From positions 1-64,000 of the forward strand of contig JADHYV010000064.1 of the NCBI GenBank assembly GCA_027604705.1: 64,000 nt of DNA. The letters are read 5' to 3'. Below the pieces are notes generated by a model that saw nothing but the letters and a program-made list of their open reading frames with translations, had not been told where the DNA came from and ran no database searches. This document shows, piece after piece, positions 23,059 to 37,554 of the stretch. Numbering within the stretch: the stretch's first letter is position 1; each line of letters starts with the position of its first letter. This stretch comes from Allomyces arbusculus. Lineage: Eukaryota > Blastocladiomycota > Blastocladiomycetes > Blastocladiales > Blastocladiaceae. The translations under genes were made by a program, and so were the position numbers.

Positions 23059-25306
23059 ATGAAAGCTAAAGTATGAAACCGACCGACATGCCCTTCGCGA
23101 GTCTGGCATCCAGCTCGTCACGACCACCGGATGACGTGCTTGGTCCGACCCAATGTGACTCACGACAAACTGTTCCCATTTTGACCGTGGGGCCGCGCAT
23201 TTCCTCCCTTGGTCCGCGCCGAAAATCCGCTTAGGCTGTGCAAATCCAATGGCACCGAATGCAAACTATCACCTCGGTTGACTTTTCGCCAACCGCGCCC
23301 GGCAAGTTTGCAACTGCAGGTGGCGATAATTTCGCGCGGGTTCGTGATCACGTCGTGGTGCCCATTTCTACTCGCGTCCATTTACCTCATGACCATTACG
23401 ATGTTGGTCACGTAGATTTGGCAAATTTCCGAGGCCGACGGTAACGCCGAGGTTCAATTCTGCTCGACGCTCGCGGGTCACTTGGCCGGTGTCAACGTCG
23501 TGCGGTGGTCGCGGTCCGGTACATGCTTCTCCGCCAGTGTTTTTTGCTGAACCACGGCCCTTGCCCGACCACTTTGTGCTCATCACCATGGCGACGCATG
23601 TTTAGGCGACAGGATTGCGACGGGCGATAATGGTATGCAAAGTCCCTCCGCCCCTCTTTCATCATGAACGCGTACCCATGCCACTCAACACTCTGTCTCC
23701 AGTCGGATCCATTTGCCTATGGCACCAGGTCCCGAAGTCTGCTGATCTTGGACGAAACCTCTTGGTCGATGACGAGGACGTGGACTCGTACACGGAACTG
23801 TGGCGGCAGTGCGCCATCCTGACGTTCGTGTCACCCTCCGTCGCATGCGACGATTGCAACATCCATACCTGAACTCACTGAGCGCGTTGTAGCGGGCACA
23901 AGGACGAGGTCAATGACCTCGTGTGGTCGCCGTGCGGCAAGTACTTAGCATCGGTCGGCACCGACCAAAAGCTGCGCATTTGGGATGTGGCAAGAGGTAC
24001 TTCGTGGTTTCGAGATCAATGGCGCTGCTCGAGATCGTGAAGCTGACCACCATCATCACTGGTATTGTCCAGGCGATGTGATTGGGTCGGCGCACAACCA
24101 CACGGACATGATTCAGGGAGTCGCATGGGACCCGTTGGGTCAGTTCATCGCGACGCAGAGTATCGACCGGTGCGTTTGCCTCTTCTCGTTCACCTCTCCA
24201 AGCTTCCCTTCCCACCAACTCACCTCTCGCCCGCGAGCCGCAGATCCTGCCTCATCTACGCCATGACCTTTCAACAAATGGACGCCAAGCGCACGATCGC
24301 CTCGCTCAAGCTCATCAACAAGTCGACGCGCATTGAAGACACGTCGTCCGCCGCCGCTACCGTACCTCCCGCGTCGCCACCCGCCCGTAAAAGGTATCAC
24401 CGGCTCTTTTCTGACCCGACCACCACCTCCACCTCCTTTTTCCGCCGCCTGCAATTCTCGCCTGACGGCCAACTTCTGCTCTGTCCTGCGGCACACTACA
24501 ACGATACGAACGTCGTCCTCGTCTACTCGCGCGCGACTTGGGCCGCATCCAATGCGCCACCGGTCCTCGCACTGCCCGGATTCACGCACCCGGCATGGGC
24601 TGTCCGGTTCGCGCCGGCCCTGTTTCCGTCATCAGGCTCTAGAATCGTCGATTTGCCCTACCGTATGGTCTTCGCCGTAGGCGGCGACGACGCGCTTGTC
24701 GTCTACGACACGCAGAGCGCGTTCCCGCGCGCCGTCTTGACGGGACTCCACGTGTACCGGTACCAGGATCTCGCATGGTCATACGATGCGCGATACTTGG
24801 TTGCGGTGTCACACGACGGGTTCTGTACGGTCGTGAGTTTGAACGAGGCGGATCTCGGTGGGAAGCCACTTGAGGTCGGAGACATGGATTTGCCAGAACC
24901 CGTGCGTGCGGCTGTGTTTGGGCGTGACGTGGCATCAATGGCGACGGCGCCACAGATGCCGGCAGTGCGTATGGTGGCAGCAGCGCAAGTGCCGGCGCCA
25001 GCTGGGAATGGGAGCGCGTCGGGCAAGAAGCGGATCGCACCGACGCTCGTCTCGCTGTATTCGGCCACCGGTGACTCTGTTCCCTCTGCAGAGACGACAG
25101 CAGCATCTACGCCAATTGCCGCCGTGGGGCCGCCGAAAAAACAACGAATTGCGCCGACGCTCGTCTCGTCGTACTCGGCCGCAAGTGACTCAGCTCCCTC
25201 TGCTGAGACGGTAGCTGCAACTGCCCCAACAGCGGCGGCGCCGGCCAAGAAACGGATTGCGCCGACGTTCGTCACGTCTTTCTCCTCGACGCCGCCACCG
25301 CAGTGA
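23059..25306 (+). CDS. CAC2: Chromatin assembly factor 1 subunit B (CAC2 / CHAF1B, p60)
   Basis: Eight exons: 23059-23070, 23235-23339, 23416-23518, 23606-23632, 23703-23823, 23893-23996, 24073-24169 and 24244-25306. They give 543 residues in one phase. The first exon is only four codons (MKAK) and joins VQIQWHR, matching the start of CHAF1B. WD40 repeats follow: TSVDFSP...FATAGGDN, VNVVRWSRSGDRIATGDNG, GHKDEVNDLVWSPCGKYLA and the p60-specific MIQGVAWDPLGQFIATQS. SFFRRLQFSPDGQLLL and LPYRMVFAVGGDDALVVYDTQ complete the family signature. CAF-1 deposits histones H3-H4 behind replication forks with ASF1. The C-terminus carries three tandem copies of a KKRIAPTLVS-like motif at about residues 449, 487 and 524, spaced by about 37 residues; similar motifs in HIRA and CAF-1 p60 bind ASF1. 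The gene is convergent with CAND1, 222 bases apart. Confidence 0.93.
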
Positions 25307-25528
25307 ATCAGTTCTGGCTGCAAATGAATGGAAATACATGTTGCTTTACCTGTCCACCTTGTCCTGCTTGGACCGACCCACCGAAAACAGTCGAAAATGT
25401 CTTCAACAGCGAGCCAAACTTCATTCCAGCGTCAACGAAAACGGCAAACGCTACTTGGAGGGGGGGTCCCCCTTCGCTCCACAAATCAGAAAATGACCTA
25501 CAATAACGCCAGTCCAATGGTCGCCAAA

Positions 25529-28500
25529 TTACATGCCCTCCGCGCCCACATTCGTGCGCCCAGCATCGGCCGCGGCCACCGCCGCTTCAAGCGTGCGCAC
25601 TTCCCCGGCGACCGCGCTCGTGCGTAGCGTCTCGTAAAACTTGGCGAGCACCGGCGCGCACACGGCGAGATCCGGGACATGCGCAACGATCGTGACGACC
25701 GCACGCAACGCGGCGCGCATCAACTCGTTGGTCTTATCGACCTCCTGCTGCACGGCATTCGTCTTGACTTTCGGGAACACGGCCGTCTCCACGGGTTTCA
25801 CCATTGCGTCCAACACGGGCTTGACAGCGGCCACGGGCAATTTCGCGAGCGCCTGGTACGCGAGCAGCTGCACATCGTGCACGTCGTTCAAGTCCTCAAA
25901 AATCACTTGCGCGAGGGACTCGACGTTCAGCGCGTGCCGCGTGGCGGCCGGCATATCGAGCATGGTCATGACTGTCTCGACGGCCAACTTGCGCGTCTCG
26001 AGGCCATCGTCCACCTTGTGCTTGAATGGCCCCATAACCACCTCGCGCACGAGTTCCGTGCGCACGCGCAGCTCGCGCTCGAGCAAGGGCTGCACGTGCG
26101 CAAGGACCGGCGCGAGCAGGGGCGCGCGTGAGTGCGCAGCAGCCTGTACGGCCACGAGCGCGGCACGGCGCACGGGCAAGTCACTGTCGCCAATCGCCGC
26201 GGCAAAGGCCGGGACGAGCGGCGCCAGGATCGCTGCGTCGCCCGTGACCGGGTGTGCGAGCACGTACTTGAACGCGCCGAGGGCGACGGCGCGGACGGCG
26301 GACTCAGGGGTGCCGAGGGCTTCCTGCAGCTGCGGGCCGCGCGTCGCGAGGTCGAGACGCGTGAGTTGACCGAGGCACTCGCCGAGCACTAGTCGCGCAC
26401 CCTCCTCGAGCCGTTCCGTCTTGGCCTGCCGCCACAGGTCGGCCCAGAGCGCGTCGGCCACGTCAGCGGGAAGCGCGGCACCAGCACCGACGAGCAGCTG
26501 CTTGACGGATCGGAACACGAGGTACCGGCGCGCGCTCGACTGGTCGGCCTGGTTCATTTCCTGGACGAGACGTGGGACGACACCGACCGCGTGCCCGACA
26601 GCAAGGAGACCAAGCGCGTCGGCCGCGGCCGCCTTGAGCTCCTCGTCACCTTCGACGCCCAGGTACGCAACCATATCCTGCACGAGCGCTGCATCGGACC
26701 CAATCGGTGTCGTCCGGCCCAACTCGCCAAGGGCACGGACGGCCAGATGCCGCGCGGGCGCGGGCTGGTTCGCATCGTGCGCCATGGCACGCAGCATGTT
26801 CATGACCTGTGACACGTCCGTCTGCGGCGCGACTACGGCCACGGCCTTGGCCAGCACCGCTGGCTGCGTGGGCGGTTGACCCATGAGCGCCTGGTAAAGG
26901 CGCATGGCCGGGTGGCCCGCGGGAACGGCGCGGAGCAGGGCAAGAACGCCATCGAGCGCGTGCGTACCGGCAATCTGGGGCTGAGCGAGCAGACTGAGCA
27001 CAATCGGGTAGACTTGAGCCTCGACAGTGGGCAGCGTAGCATCAGGCACCTGCGCGACAGCAGCTGCGAGCGTCTTGAGCGCGAGCGCAGCGAGCGGCAG
27101 GTCCTCGGCCTGCACCAGGTCCTTGACGTCCTCGACCAGCGCCTGGACGCCCGCCGGATTCAGCTCCGAGCCGTACCGGCGCACGAGTTCCGTCAGCGCT
27201 GCGAGGGTCGTCTCGCGGAGTGCGCGCACTGTCTTGCGCACGTGCTGGCCGAGTTCGGCAACGAGCGCATCGGCCAGGTCGCGACGAATTGGCACCGTGA
27301 CGCCCGGCGCGCCCGAGACAATGGTGAGCACGACCTTGGCCGCCGTGACGCGCGAGACTTCGTTGCTGAGGCGCTTGTTGAGAACCGCGGCCCACTCGTC
27401 CTGCTTGTCGGCCAAACCAGCGGCGGTCCCTGCCTGCGCAAGGATCGTGCCAAGTAAGAACAAAGCGCGCTCCTTGATCTCGTCGTCGAGCGCCGTGGCC
27501 GCGGCCAAGAGCTTGGCAATTGCATTCGCGTACAACGTGTGCACCGTCTCCAAGTGCCCTGACGCCACGAGCACGGGTACCATACGCTCGGCCACGGTCA
27601 GGGCGTCACTGGCCACCTTATAGTTCTTGTCGTCGAGCGCGACCGTGACGGCCGCCGCGAGCAACGCGACCACGTTCCCGGGTACAACATTGGCCGGGAG
27701 CGTGCACAGCGCATTGAGTAGGGAAAAGCACTCAGACTTGAGGGCGGCCACGGTCGCTGCCGAGCCCACCCCAGCCGTCGCAATCCCCGAGGCGGCCGCC
27801 TTGTCGTCGGCCACCGTCGCCTCGACGGCCGCAGTGATGGGCGCCCACTCAACCGAGCTCCAGTCGAGCACGGGCACGGCAACACGCAGTACCGCAAACC
27901 CGGCCTGCCGCGTCGCGTGGCTCTTGTGCCGGAACACGTGCTTGGCGAGCCGGCGGACCAGACGCGTCTGCGCGGCCTGTACGATCTGGGCAGCCCCACG
28001 CGCCGCGTCGTGCGCCGCAACAATCGCGCGGAAGACGGCCGTGGTCGTGCCGAGCACTTCGAGCCGCACGCCCTCCTCTCGCTCCTCGAACCGCTTGGTC
28101 AAGACCGGGTAGATGCGCGAGACAATGGCCGTCATGGCCTGCTCGTCGCGTGCTGCGGCAATCGCGGCAACAAACGTCGTCAAAAAGCGTGCGGCGGCCC
28201 GGCGCACCTTCCATGCCATATCCTCGTCGTCCGAGTACCCTTGGCCCTCGTCGTCGGTGCCCGCATCAAATTCGTCATCGTCATCCTCCTGGTCGCCGCC
28301 GCCCAACCCGGCCTGGTCGTCGAGTGCCCCATCGTCGTCATCGTCGTCGTAGACATAGTTTGGGTCATACTGGAGCCACTGCACGGCACTGTCGACGAGC
28401 GTCCCTGCGTGCGGCCCGATCGCCGACGGGCATGCAGCGAGCACAGCCTCAAGCGTTTGCAGACACGCCTCGCGCAACTCGTCCTCCTCAGCGGCGGCTT

Positions 28501-29471
28501 CGGCATCGTCCATGTCCTCGTCGGCCTGCTGCTGCAGCGGCGCGACCACGACTGTCAAAATTGCCGGCACGTGCGCGCGCACGCGGTCGGCACCCGCGAC
28601 TTTGGCCACGTGCCCGAGACATTGCACGTACGTCCGGCGCAACGCCGGTGCGACATTGCCCTGCTGCGCGTCCTTCAAGACAGCGACAATCACCGGGTCC
28701 GGGTTCGCGACGAGCGGGACGGCGTGCCCGAGGGCCACAGCCGCGCGCTTGCGCAGCGTGGGCTTGCGGTGACGCAGCAGGACGAGCAAAGTCGACGTGA
28801 CCTGGTCGATTTGGCGAATGGCGGGCGCAAACCGCGTCAGAAGATCCGTGAGCAGGTCGAGCAAGTCGGCCTGCGTCGCTTCGGCCGCCGTCGGCAGTTT
28901 CATGTACTCCATGACGCGCGGCACGATGCGCTCCATGAGCTTATTGGCCGCGTCCGAGGCGGAGGCCACGTCGGCGACCAGGGACTTGAGGCCCATGGCG
29001 ACCAGGTCGCGGCATTCGTCCTTGGCGCCCGGCTTCAGGTAGGCGAGCAGGTTGTCGGCGATGTTGGCGCTCGTCGCGGGCGTGACGACTTGAGCGAGCG
29101 GTGCGAGACTATCACCGGCGAAGACGCGTCGGATCAGCCCGCGGGCAAGCAGGAGCGAAAAGTGGGACTCGGAAACGCACCACTTGATGGCCAAATTTTG
29201 CACGCCGCCGTTTACGTCGGCAACGAGTTTGAGGACGGCGGCAACGAGCTTGTCGGCATAGCGCGCGTCAATGAGGCCCGTAACGTCGGGCCGCGCCAGC
29301 TCGGCCATGAGGTCGTTGATCGCCATGTACCGGATGTCGGCGTCGGCCGAGTCCATCTAGCGAGAGCAGTCGGTCGATCAGGAAGGCACAGCACGGCGGG
29401 AAAAGCGAAACAGGAAGCAAAAGAACCTTGGACAGCAGCGACGAAATGACCTGCGTTGATACGGAGCTCAT
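25529..29471 (-). CDS. CAND1: CAND1/TIP120 cullin-associated protein
   Basis: Three exons on the minus strand, 29471-29427, 29356-29181 and 29108-25529, give 1266 residues. The tiny first exon (MSSVSTQVISSLLSK) joins DIRYMAINDLMAEL as in animal CAND1. The 72-base second intron keeps the frame open but must be removed to restore NLAIKCLAPL. HEAT repeats fill the protein. The family hallmark is an acidic loop (about residue 326: YDPNYVYDDDDDDG, later YSDDEDMAWKVRRAA). The C-terminal part ends with cullin-contact sequence of the TIP120 domain (QLLAYQALAKLPVAAVKPVL). CAND1 binds unneddylated cullins and exchanges F-box substrate receptors on SCF ligases, so it acts on proteins such as the two F-box products in this window. 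It lies head-to-tail with CDC48 upstream. Confidence 0.95.
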
Positions 29472-30164
29472 GGCGTCGGCAGTCGTCGGTCAGGCAGGCG
29501 CGGGTTCAGCGCGTGGAGGCGAGCGGCCAGTCGCGGAAGTCGAGCTGGACGGCAGCCAGGCCACAATGGAGCGCGTTGCGGGTGGTTAGGAGCAGTTGCG
29601 CGCGTCAGAGAGCGCACTGTGCTGCGATTTATCGACGGTGATCGTCGTTGGCGAGACGGCTGTAGCCGCACGCTTGTGGGGGACGCGTGCTCGTCCGCGT
29701 TGGTTGGGGGCGTGCCACCAAGTCACTACTGCCCACAGAGTCATGACTCGATCCACAGCCAATCTGCCGGCCATGTCAGCCAGGGCGTGCGGAAGTGCAA
29801 CGTTGCGCGCTCGAGGTGATCAAGGCAGGAGCGCGACCAGTGCGGCCTCTCGACAGCAACACGCCCTCGCGCAACCAGACCCCGCTGATGGGGCGCGCGC
29901 GCGCGTGGAGAACCGAACCAAGTAAGTGAACGGGCACGAGGATTTGATGCCCTCGTGCTGCCATCAACACCGCGATCAGGCAAGACAGAAAGACAGACCG
30001 TGGTTGCTTTTCAAATCAAGATGGAGCATCATTTTTGCCCAGACATGAATGAAACAACAAGACCAAACCTCCGACCCCGTCGTCCTTCAACTCCCCCTCT
30101 CTCTAGCCGCCAGCCGAAGTGCACGATCAGCCGGCTGACCGGCCAACACCTCCCACTCCGCGGC
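29472..30164. other. Spacer between CDC48 3' end and CAND1 5' end
   Basis: Nearly 700 bases with no supported gene. It must hold the CAND1 promoter and the CDC48 3' untranslated region. Short frames on both strands have no features; no TATA box or repeat stands out. Confidence 0.4.
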
Positions 30165-32831
<2,667 letters not shown>

Positions 32832-33639
32832 GGTGTCGGCGTGGAAATGAAGGTGGAGAGAGTGAGGGACAGAGAGGATCGCGGCGTCAACGCGGTCGTG
32901 TAGGTGAGTGCGACGCGTCGTGTCAGACCAGAAGTGCGGGAAGAGCGGGGCACGACGGCACGAAAGCGGGCAGTCGCGGTGCAGGGGAGGGAGAGGAGCG
33001 CGAGCAGAAGAGAGCGTTGCCGCGACGAGATGAACGGCGCGTCGGTCTCGTTTGTTGGCTGGCGAGGTGACGGGGAGAGGCCGACCGAACGTGGAGGAGC
33101 GTGTCGAAGCAGGCAAGAAGTGCCACGAAGTCGCTGCTGACGCACTGGGACCGGCCACGCGTCGCAAGCACGTGATGAGACCATGTTATGGCAGCTTCCC
33201 AACAAGTCCGCCCCACGTGTGCCTCCGGTGAGGTCCAGGCGCACACGTGCGAAGAACTGCCCTGGCAAAACCAGAGCACAACCAAGCCGACAAGGATCGG
33301 ACAGCCGTCGACGACGGGTGCTGCTGCAACCAGCGAACTATCGGTCATTCATCACGCACAACCAAGGAATGTGCAACACTATTGGCGCTCCTAAACGAGA
33401 CTAGTGGGATGAGGCCCAGCTTGGCATCATTGTTGTGACTGGATTGAAGGGTAGTTGAGATTCGTTTCAGCAAATAAGAACGGCCAAACATATCAATCGT
33501 TCCCATTTGATGTCGTTGGGATTGGGCTCGCCTTGTGGGTGGTAAGGAGCACGAATCAAAGTGGGGAGACACACCTGACGCCTGCTCAGCTGTTTGCTGA
33601 GCTTACATCATAAAACAATGCCCTCAAGGCCAAACAATG
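32832..33639. other. Upstream region of CDC48
   Basis: No gene recognised. The first few hundred bases should be the CDC48 promoter. Frames of up to 146 codons on the minus strand overlap CDC48 exon 1 in other frames and are rejected. The base composition becomes AT-richer towards the repeat at 33640. Confidence 0.4.
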
Positions 33640-33806
33640 CAACACATCTCCCATTATTGGCGCAACATTTCAGTACCAACTTGTAATTGCTGCTTACCAA
33701 GGTGAGCCGCCAAGAGCTGGACGACGCAACAAAACACGGTTGTGCTTGCATGTGGACCACATGCATGAAGCCAAGCAGTGGGGGAGGCTGGGGGTGGACT
33801 GGGTAT
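33640..33806 (+). repeat. Dispersed repeat, copy 1
   Basis: About 165 bases here match the reverse complement of 60047-60215. The match is best over the right half, where a run from GCATGAAGCCAAGCAGTGGG through GGGGTGGACTGGGTA is almost exact; the left half is more diverged. Both copies stop abruptly after ACTGGGTA, which looks like an element edge. No coding function was assigned, and the element family is unknown to me. Confidence 0.7.
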
Positions 33807-35010
33807 GGTATATTCTGGAACCCGCCTCCACCAACCTCGTCAAATGGGACGATCACGATGATCGCTTGTGAAGGCACCAACTTTGGCAGCTTTGCCCTCA
33901 CCTGCCATGGCCCGCCTCCCCACCCTGAATTGTGTGCCATTGAGTCCTGGCATGTCAAACTAGAATTGGTGAGCAACTACAATGTTGCTGACAGTGCATG
34001 ACCGCCCACGCATGTGAGAACGAAACGGCGTAGCAGCGACCGACCTGCTGGGGTAATTGAAAAATATAGATTGGGACGCTTGGATGATGCCGCCCCCACT
34101 GCCTTGCACTTGAGCAGCACACATGGTACACAATGCATGCTCACTAAGTGGCAATGCACTCCTGCCAAAGGCTGGTCCGTGTAAAAAGCACCATAGAAGA
34201 TACGTTGTGCGTCGGGGTGATATGTTCTCGATAATATTGGTCTCTGAACTGAGTGGCGGATGGAAGTGCTCATTCATGATCTTCTCTCCCCATTCCACAA
34301 ACCACCTCATTCAAAGAAAGCATGCGTTGAGCCTAGCTCAGCCCACAACGTCAAAACGACTAAGCAACCACAAGTAGGGCCAAGTCAAGACTTTGGAACT
34401 AAACTTCGTTTTTGTTGATACTTTTTAGTATGTGATGAGGTCAACAGCAAATTTGGTATTTTCTGACACTGGTTCTTCACTTGTTTTAGTCGACCACTCG
34501 AGTCAGTCTTCTGGCCGCAGCACTTGCAAGTGGACAGGGATGGCAAATCGTCGTCGCACATCATGCACATCTCCTGGATTACACGACGTTGGGGCGACCA
34601 AACGAATTGGGCTATGGCCATGCTTGGCTTCATCGCTGGATTGGTGTGGACGAGATTCCTTTAGGAAAACGACAACGACACAAATCTTTGATTACTTGAT
34701 CACGGTCTTGTTGTGATCGTTTATGTTGGTGGTGGCAAGACACACTGTCAGCGATACTTTCAGCTCGCTTTGTTCACATATGGAGCGAGATCAATCAAGC
34801 TGTGCACTTTCTCTCTGTCTGCTGCAGAGTAAATGCTCGAGTTTTACTTTCGTTTCTCGCAATGGCCTTCTCGACCGCATGATTCGACACAGGTGGTCTT
34901 TTGAATGCTCGTCCTGGCCAACCAGTCCGATGTGAAGAACAAGACCTGTACTCACCAACTTGCCAAAATCAACACTAATTACAAACATTCTCCCTTCTCC
35001 ACCCACTCAC
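33807..35010. other. AT-richer gap with unrecognised small frames
   Basis: Between the dispersed repeat and the MetE 3' end. Two minus-strand frames are worth recording: 33960-34310 (117 codons) and 34385-34633 (83 codons, with two cysteine clusters, CMMC and CKCC, near its start). Neither matches a family I know, neither has a good promoter or splice pattern, and the composition is unlike the flanking genes, so the segment may be eroded mobile DNA. Confidence 0.3.
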
Positions 35011-37554
35011 TCAGGCCGAATGCGCCGTCGCCGTAGCCGGGACGACCGTCTCGACTGCGACCGGCTTGGCAACCGTCGCGGCCACTGACGTGGGCGTCCC
35101 GGCAATCACAATCTCCGGGTGCGCGGCACGCAGCTCGCGCGCAATCGCGACCAAGTTGCTCAGGGCTGCGCGGACCTCGGTCCACCCACGTGTCTTGAGC
35201 CCACAGTCCGGGTTGATCCAAAGACGAGCGGCGGGCAAACGAGCGAGGAAATCGCCGGCGCGGTCACGAAGCTCAGCAACCGAGGGTACACGGGGCGAGT
35301 GAATGTCGTAGAGACCGGGACCGAGGCAGTTCGGGTAAGCATCCTTGGCAGAGAACGCGGCTAGCAGCTTCAAGTCCGACTTGGCAGCCTCGACCGAGAG
35401 AACGTCGACGTCGAGCTTGGCAATCGCGTCAAAGATGTCGGCAAAGTCAGAGTAGCACATGTGCGAGTGAATCTGCGTCTCGGACCGCACGCCCGACGTG
35501 GCCAAGCGGAACGACTTGACGGCCCAGTCGAGGTAGAAGGCCCAGTCCCCACGGCGCAGCGGCAGGCCTTCGCGAATCGCCGGCTCGTCAATCTGGATCA
35601 CGCGAATCCCGGCCTTTTCGAGGTCGACGACCTCGTCACGGATCGCGAGCGCGAGCTGGTAGGCCGTGTCGCGGCGCGGCTGGTCGTCGCGGACAAACGA
35701 CCACTGCAGCATCGTGATCGGACCCGTGAGCATGCCCTTGAGCGGCTTCTTGGTGAAGCCTTGCGCGCGCGTGATCATGTCGACGGTCATGGGCTTCGGG
35801 CGCGCGACATCACCGAAAATAATCGGCGGCTTGACGCACCGCGTCCCGTAAGACTGCACCCACGCATTCGCGGTGAACGCGTAACCGTCGAGGTTCTCGC
35901 CAAAGTACTCGACCATGTCGTTGCGCTCAAACTCGCCGTGCACGAGCACGTCGAGCCCGACCTCTTCCTGGAACCGCACACACTTTTCCGTCTCGGCATT
36001 CACAAACGCCCAGTACTGCTCATCGGTAATGGCGCCCTTCTTAAGCTGCGCGCGAGTCGACCGTACTTCCTTGGTCTGCGGGAATGACCCAACCGTGGTC
36101 GTCGGGAACGCCGGCAGGTGCAGGTGCGCCTGCTGCGCGGCGTACCGCTGCGCAAACGGAACCGCACGGACAAAGTCGGCGTCCTTGAGGTTGGATACAC
36201 GCTCGTGGACCGTAGCATTGTGCAGGCGCGGCGACGCACGACGCGCGGCAATCGCGGCCTGGTTCTCGGCGAGCGCCTTGGCGACATCGGCAGCGATCGT
36301 CTCGCCGCGCGCCTTGGCGGCTGCGTACTTGGCGACGAGCGAGACTTCGCGCAACTTCTCGTCGGCAAACGCGAGCCACTCGCGCACGTCCGGCAGCGCC
36401 GCGAGCGGCGCCGTCTTGGCAAACTCGGGCGCGAGGTTGACGGGCGCGTGCAAGAGCGAGCACGACGGGGCAATGAGCACGCGGTCGGCGCCGAGTGCGG
36501 TCATAGCAAACGTGACGCTGTCGATTGCGCGCGTCAGGTCCGTGCGCCATACGTTGCGGCCGTCGACAAGTCCAAGCGACAGGTGCAGCGGGGTCGGGCG
36601 CACGGCATTGACGACGGCGGCCAGCTGCTCGGGCGCACGGACAAGGTCAATGTGCAGCGCGTGGATCGGCAGCTTGGCAATGGCCGACAGGTGGTGCTCG
36701 ATCCCGCCAAAGTAGGTCGCGACGGTGATCTTAGGGCCGTTGGTGAGGGCCGCGTAGGCGCGCGTCAGAGCCGTCGGGACAACGGTTAGCGGCAAGTCCA
36801 GGACGAGCGCCGGCTCGTCGAGCTGGATCTCAGTCGCGCCAGCAGCCCGCAGGCGAGCGAGCAGCGCCTGGTAGACGGGCAGGAGGCGGTCGAGCAGGTC
36901 GAGCGGCGAGAAATCGGCGGGCGCGCCCTTGTCGGCACGACCGAGCAGCAGGAACGAGACGGGACCGAGCAGAACGGGGCGCGTGTGGATGCCCGCCGCC
37001 TGTGCCTCGAGGAACTCGCGGATGGGCTTGACGTCCTGGTCGGCCGTGGCGAGCGCGAATTCAGTCGTCGGCGCGAAGCGCGGGACAATGTAGTGGTCTG
37101 GACGGGAGGGCAACGATTTGGAAGATCAGGAACCATGATCGAGCAAGCATCGACTTGAGCGACACGAAAAACAAGTATAAACCGTACAGTTGGTGTCAAA
37201 CCATTTCTTCATCTCCATGGCAGGCACGTCGATGCCCTTGGCCTTGTCCTGGCGACCACGGCCCATGGCAAAGTACCGGTCGAGCGGGTCGGCGATCGCG
37301 GTGCGGTACAGGTCGGGCACGACATCGAACGTGACGGCGAGGTCGAGCACCTGGTCGTAATAGGCAAAGTCGTTGCTCGGGATCACGTCGATGCCGGCGG
37401 CGGCCTGGGCGCGCCAGTTGGCGACGCGAAGCGCGTGCGCGCCCGAATCGAGCTGCGCGGCCGAGACCTTGCCCGCCCAGTAGCCCTCGACGAGCCTCTT
37501 CAGTTCGCGGTTGGCCCCGATGCGCGGGTACCCGAGATTGGCGGCGTAGACCAT
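35011..37554 (-). CDS. metE: Cobalamin-independent methionine synthase (MetE)
   Basis: Two exons on the minus strand, 37554-37188 and 37097-35011, give 817 residues. The N-terminal half begins VYAANLGYPRIG and includes MGRGRQDKAKG; the intron splits DTNYHYIVPRF exactly as needed. The C-terminal catalytic half has the zinc ligands in HSHMCYSDF (about 668) and PDCGLKTRGW (about 754), and the substrate block VLVHGEFERNDMVEYFGE. It transfers a methyl group from methyltetrahydrofolate triglutamate to homocysteine without B12 and is the usual fungal enzyme (Met6). Relative to yeast Met6 it has about 50 extra residues, partly in an Ala/Val-rich C-terminal tail. A TATA box lies 112 bases upstream. 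The cell therefore carries two enzymes for one reaction, the other being MetH about 13 kb away. Confidence 0.96.

Noticed and set aside
29109-29180. Reading straight through in CAND1 without an intron
   Set aside because: The frame is open, but the 24 extra residues disrupt the conserved NLA-x-K-C-L block, and good donor and acceptor sites flank the piece.
27917-29449. A 510-codon plus-strand frame
   Set aside because: It is the antisense shadow of CAND1; the minus strand has HEAT repeats and the conserved acidic loop.
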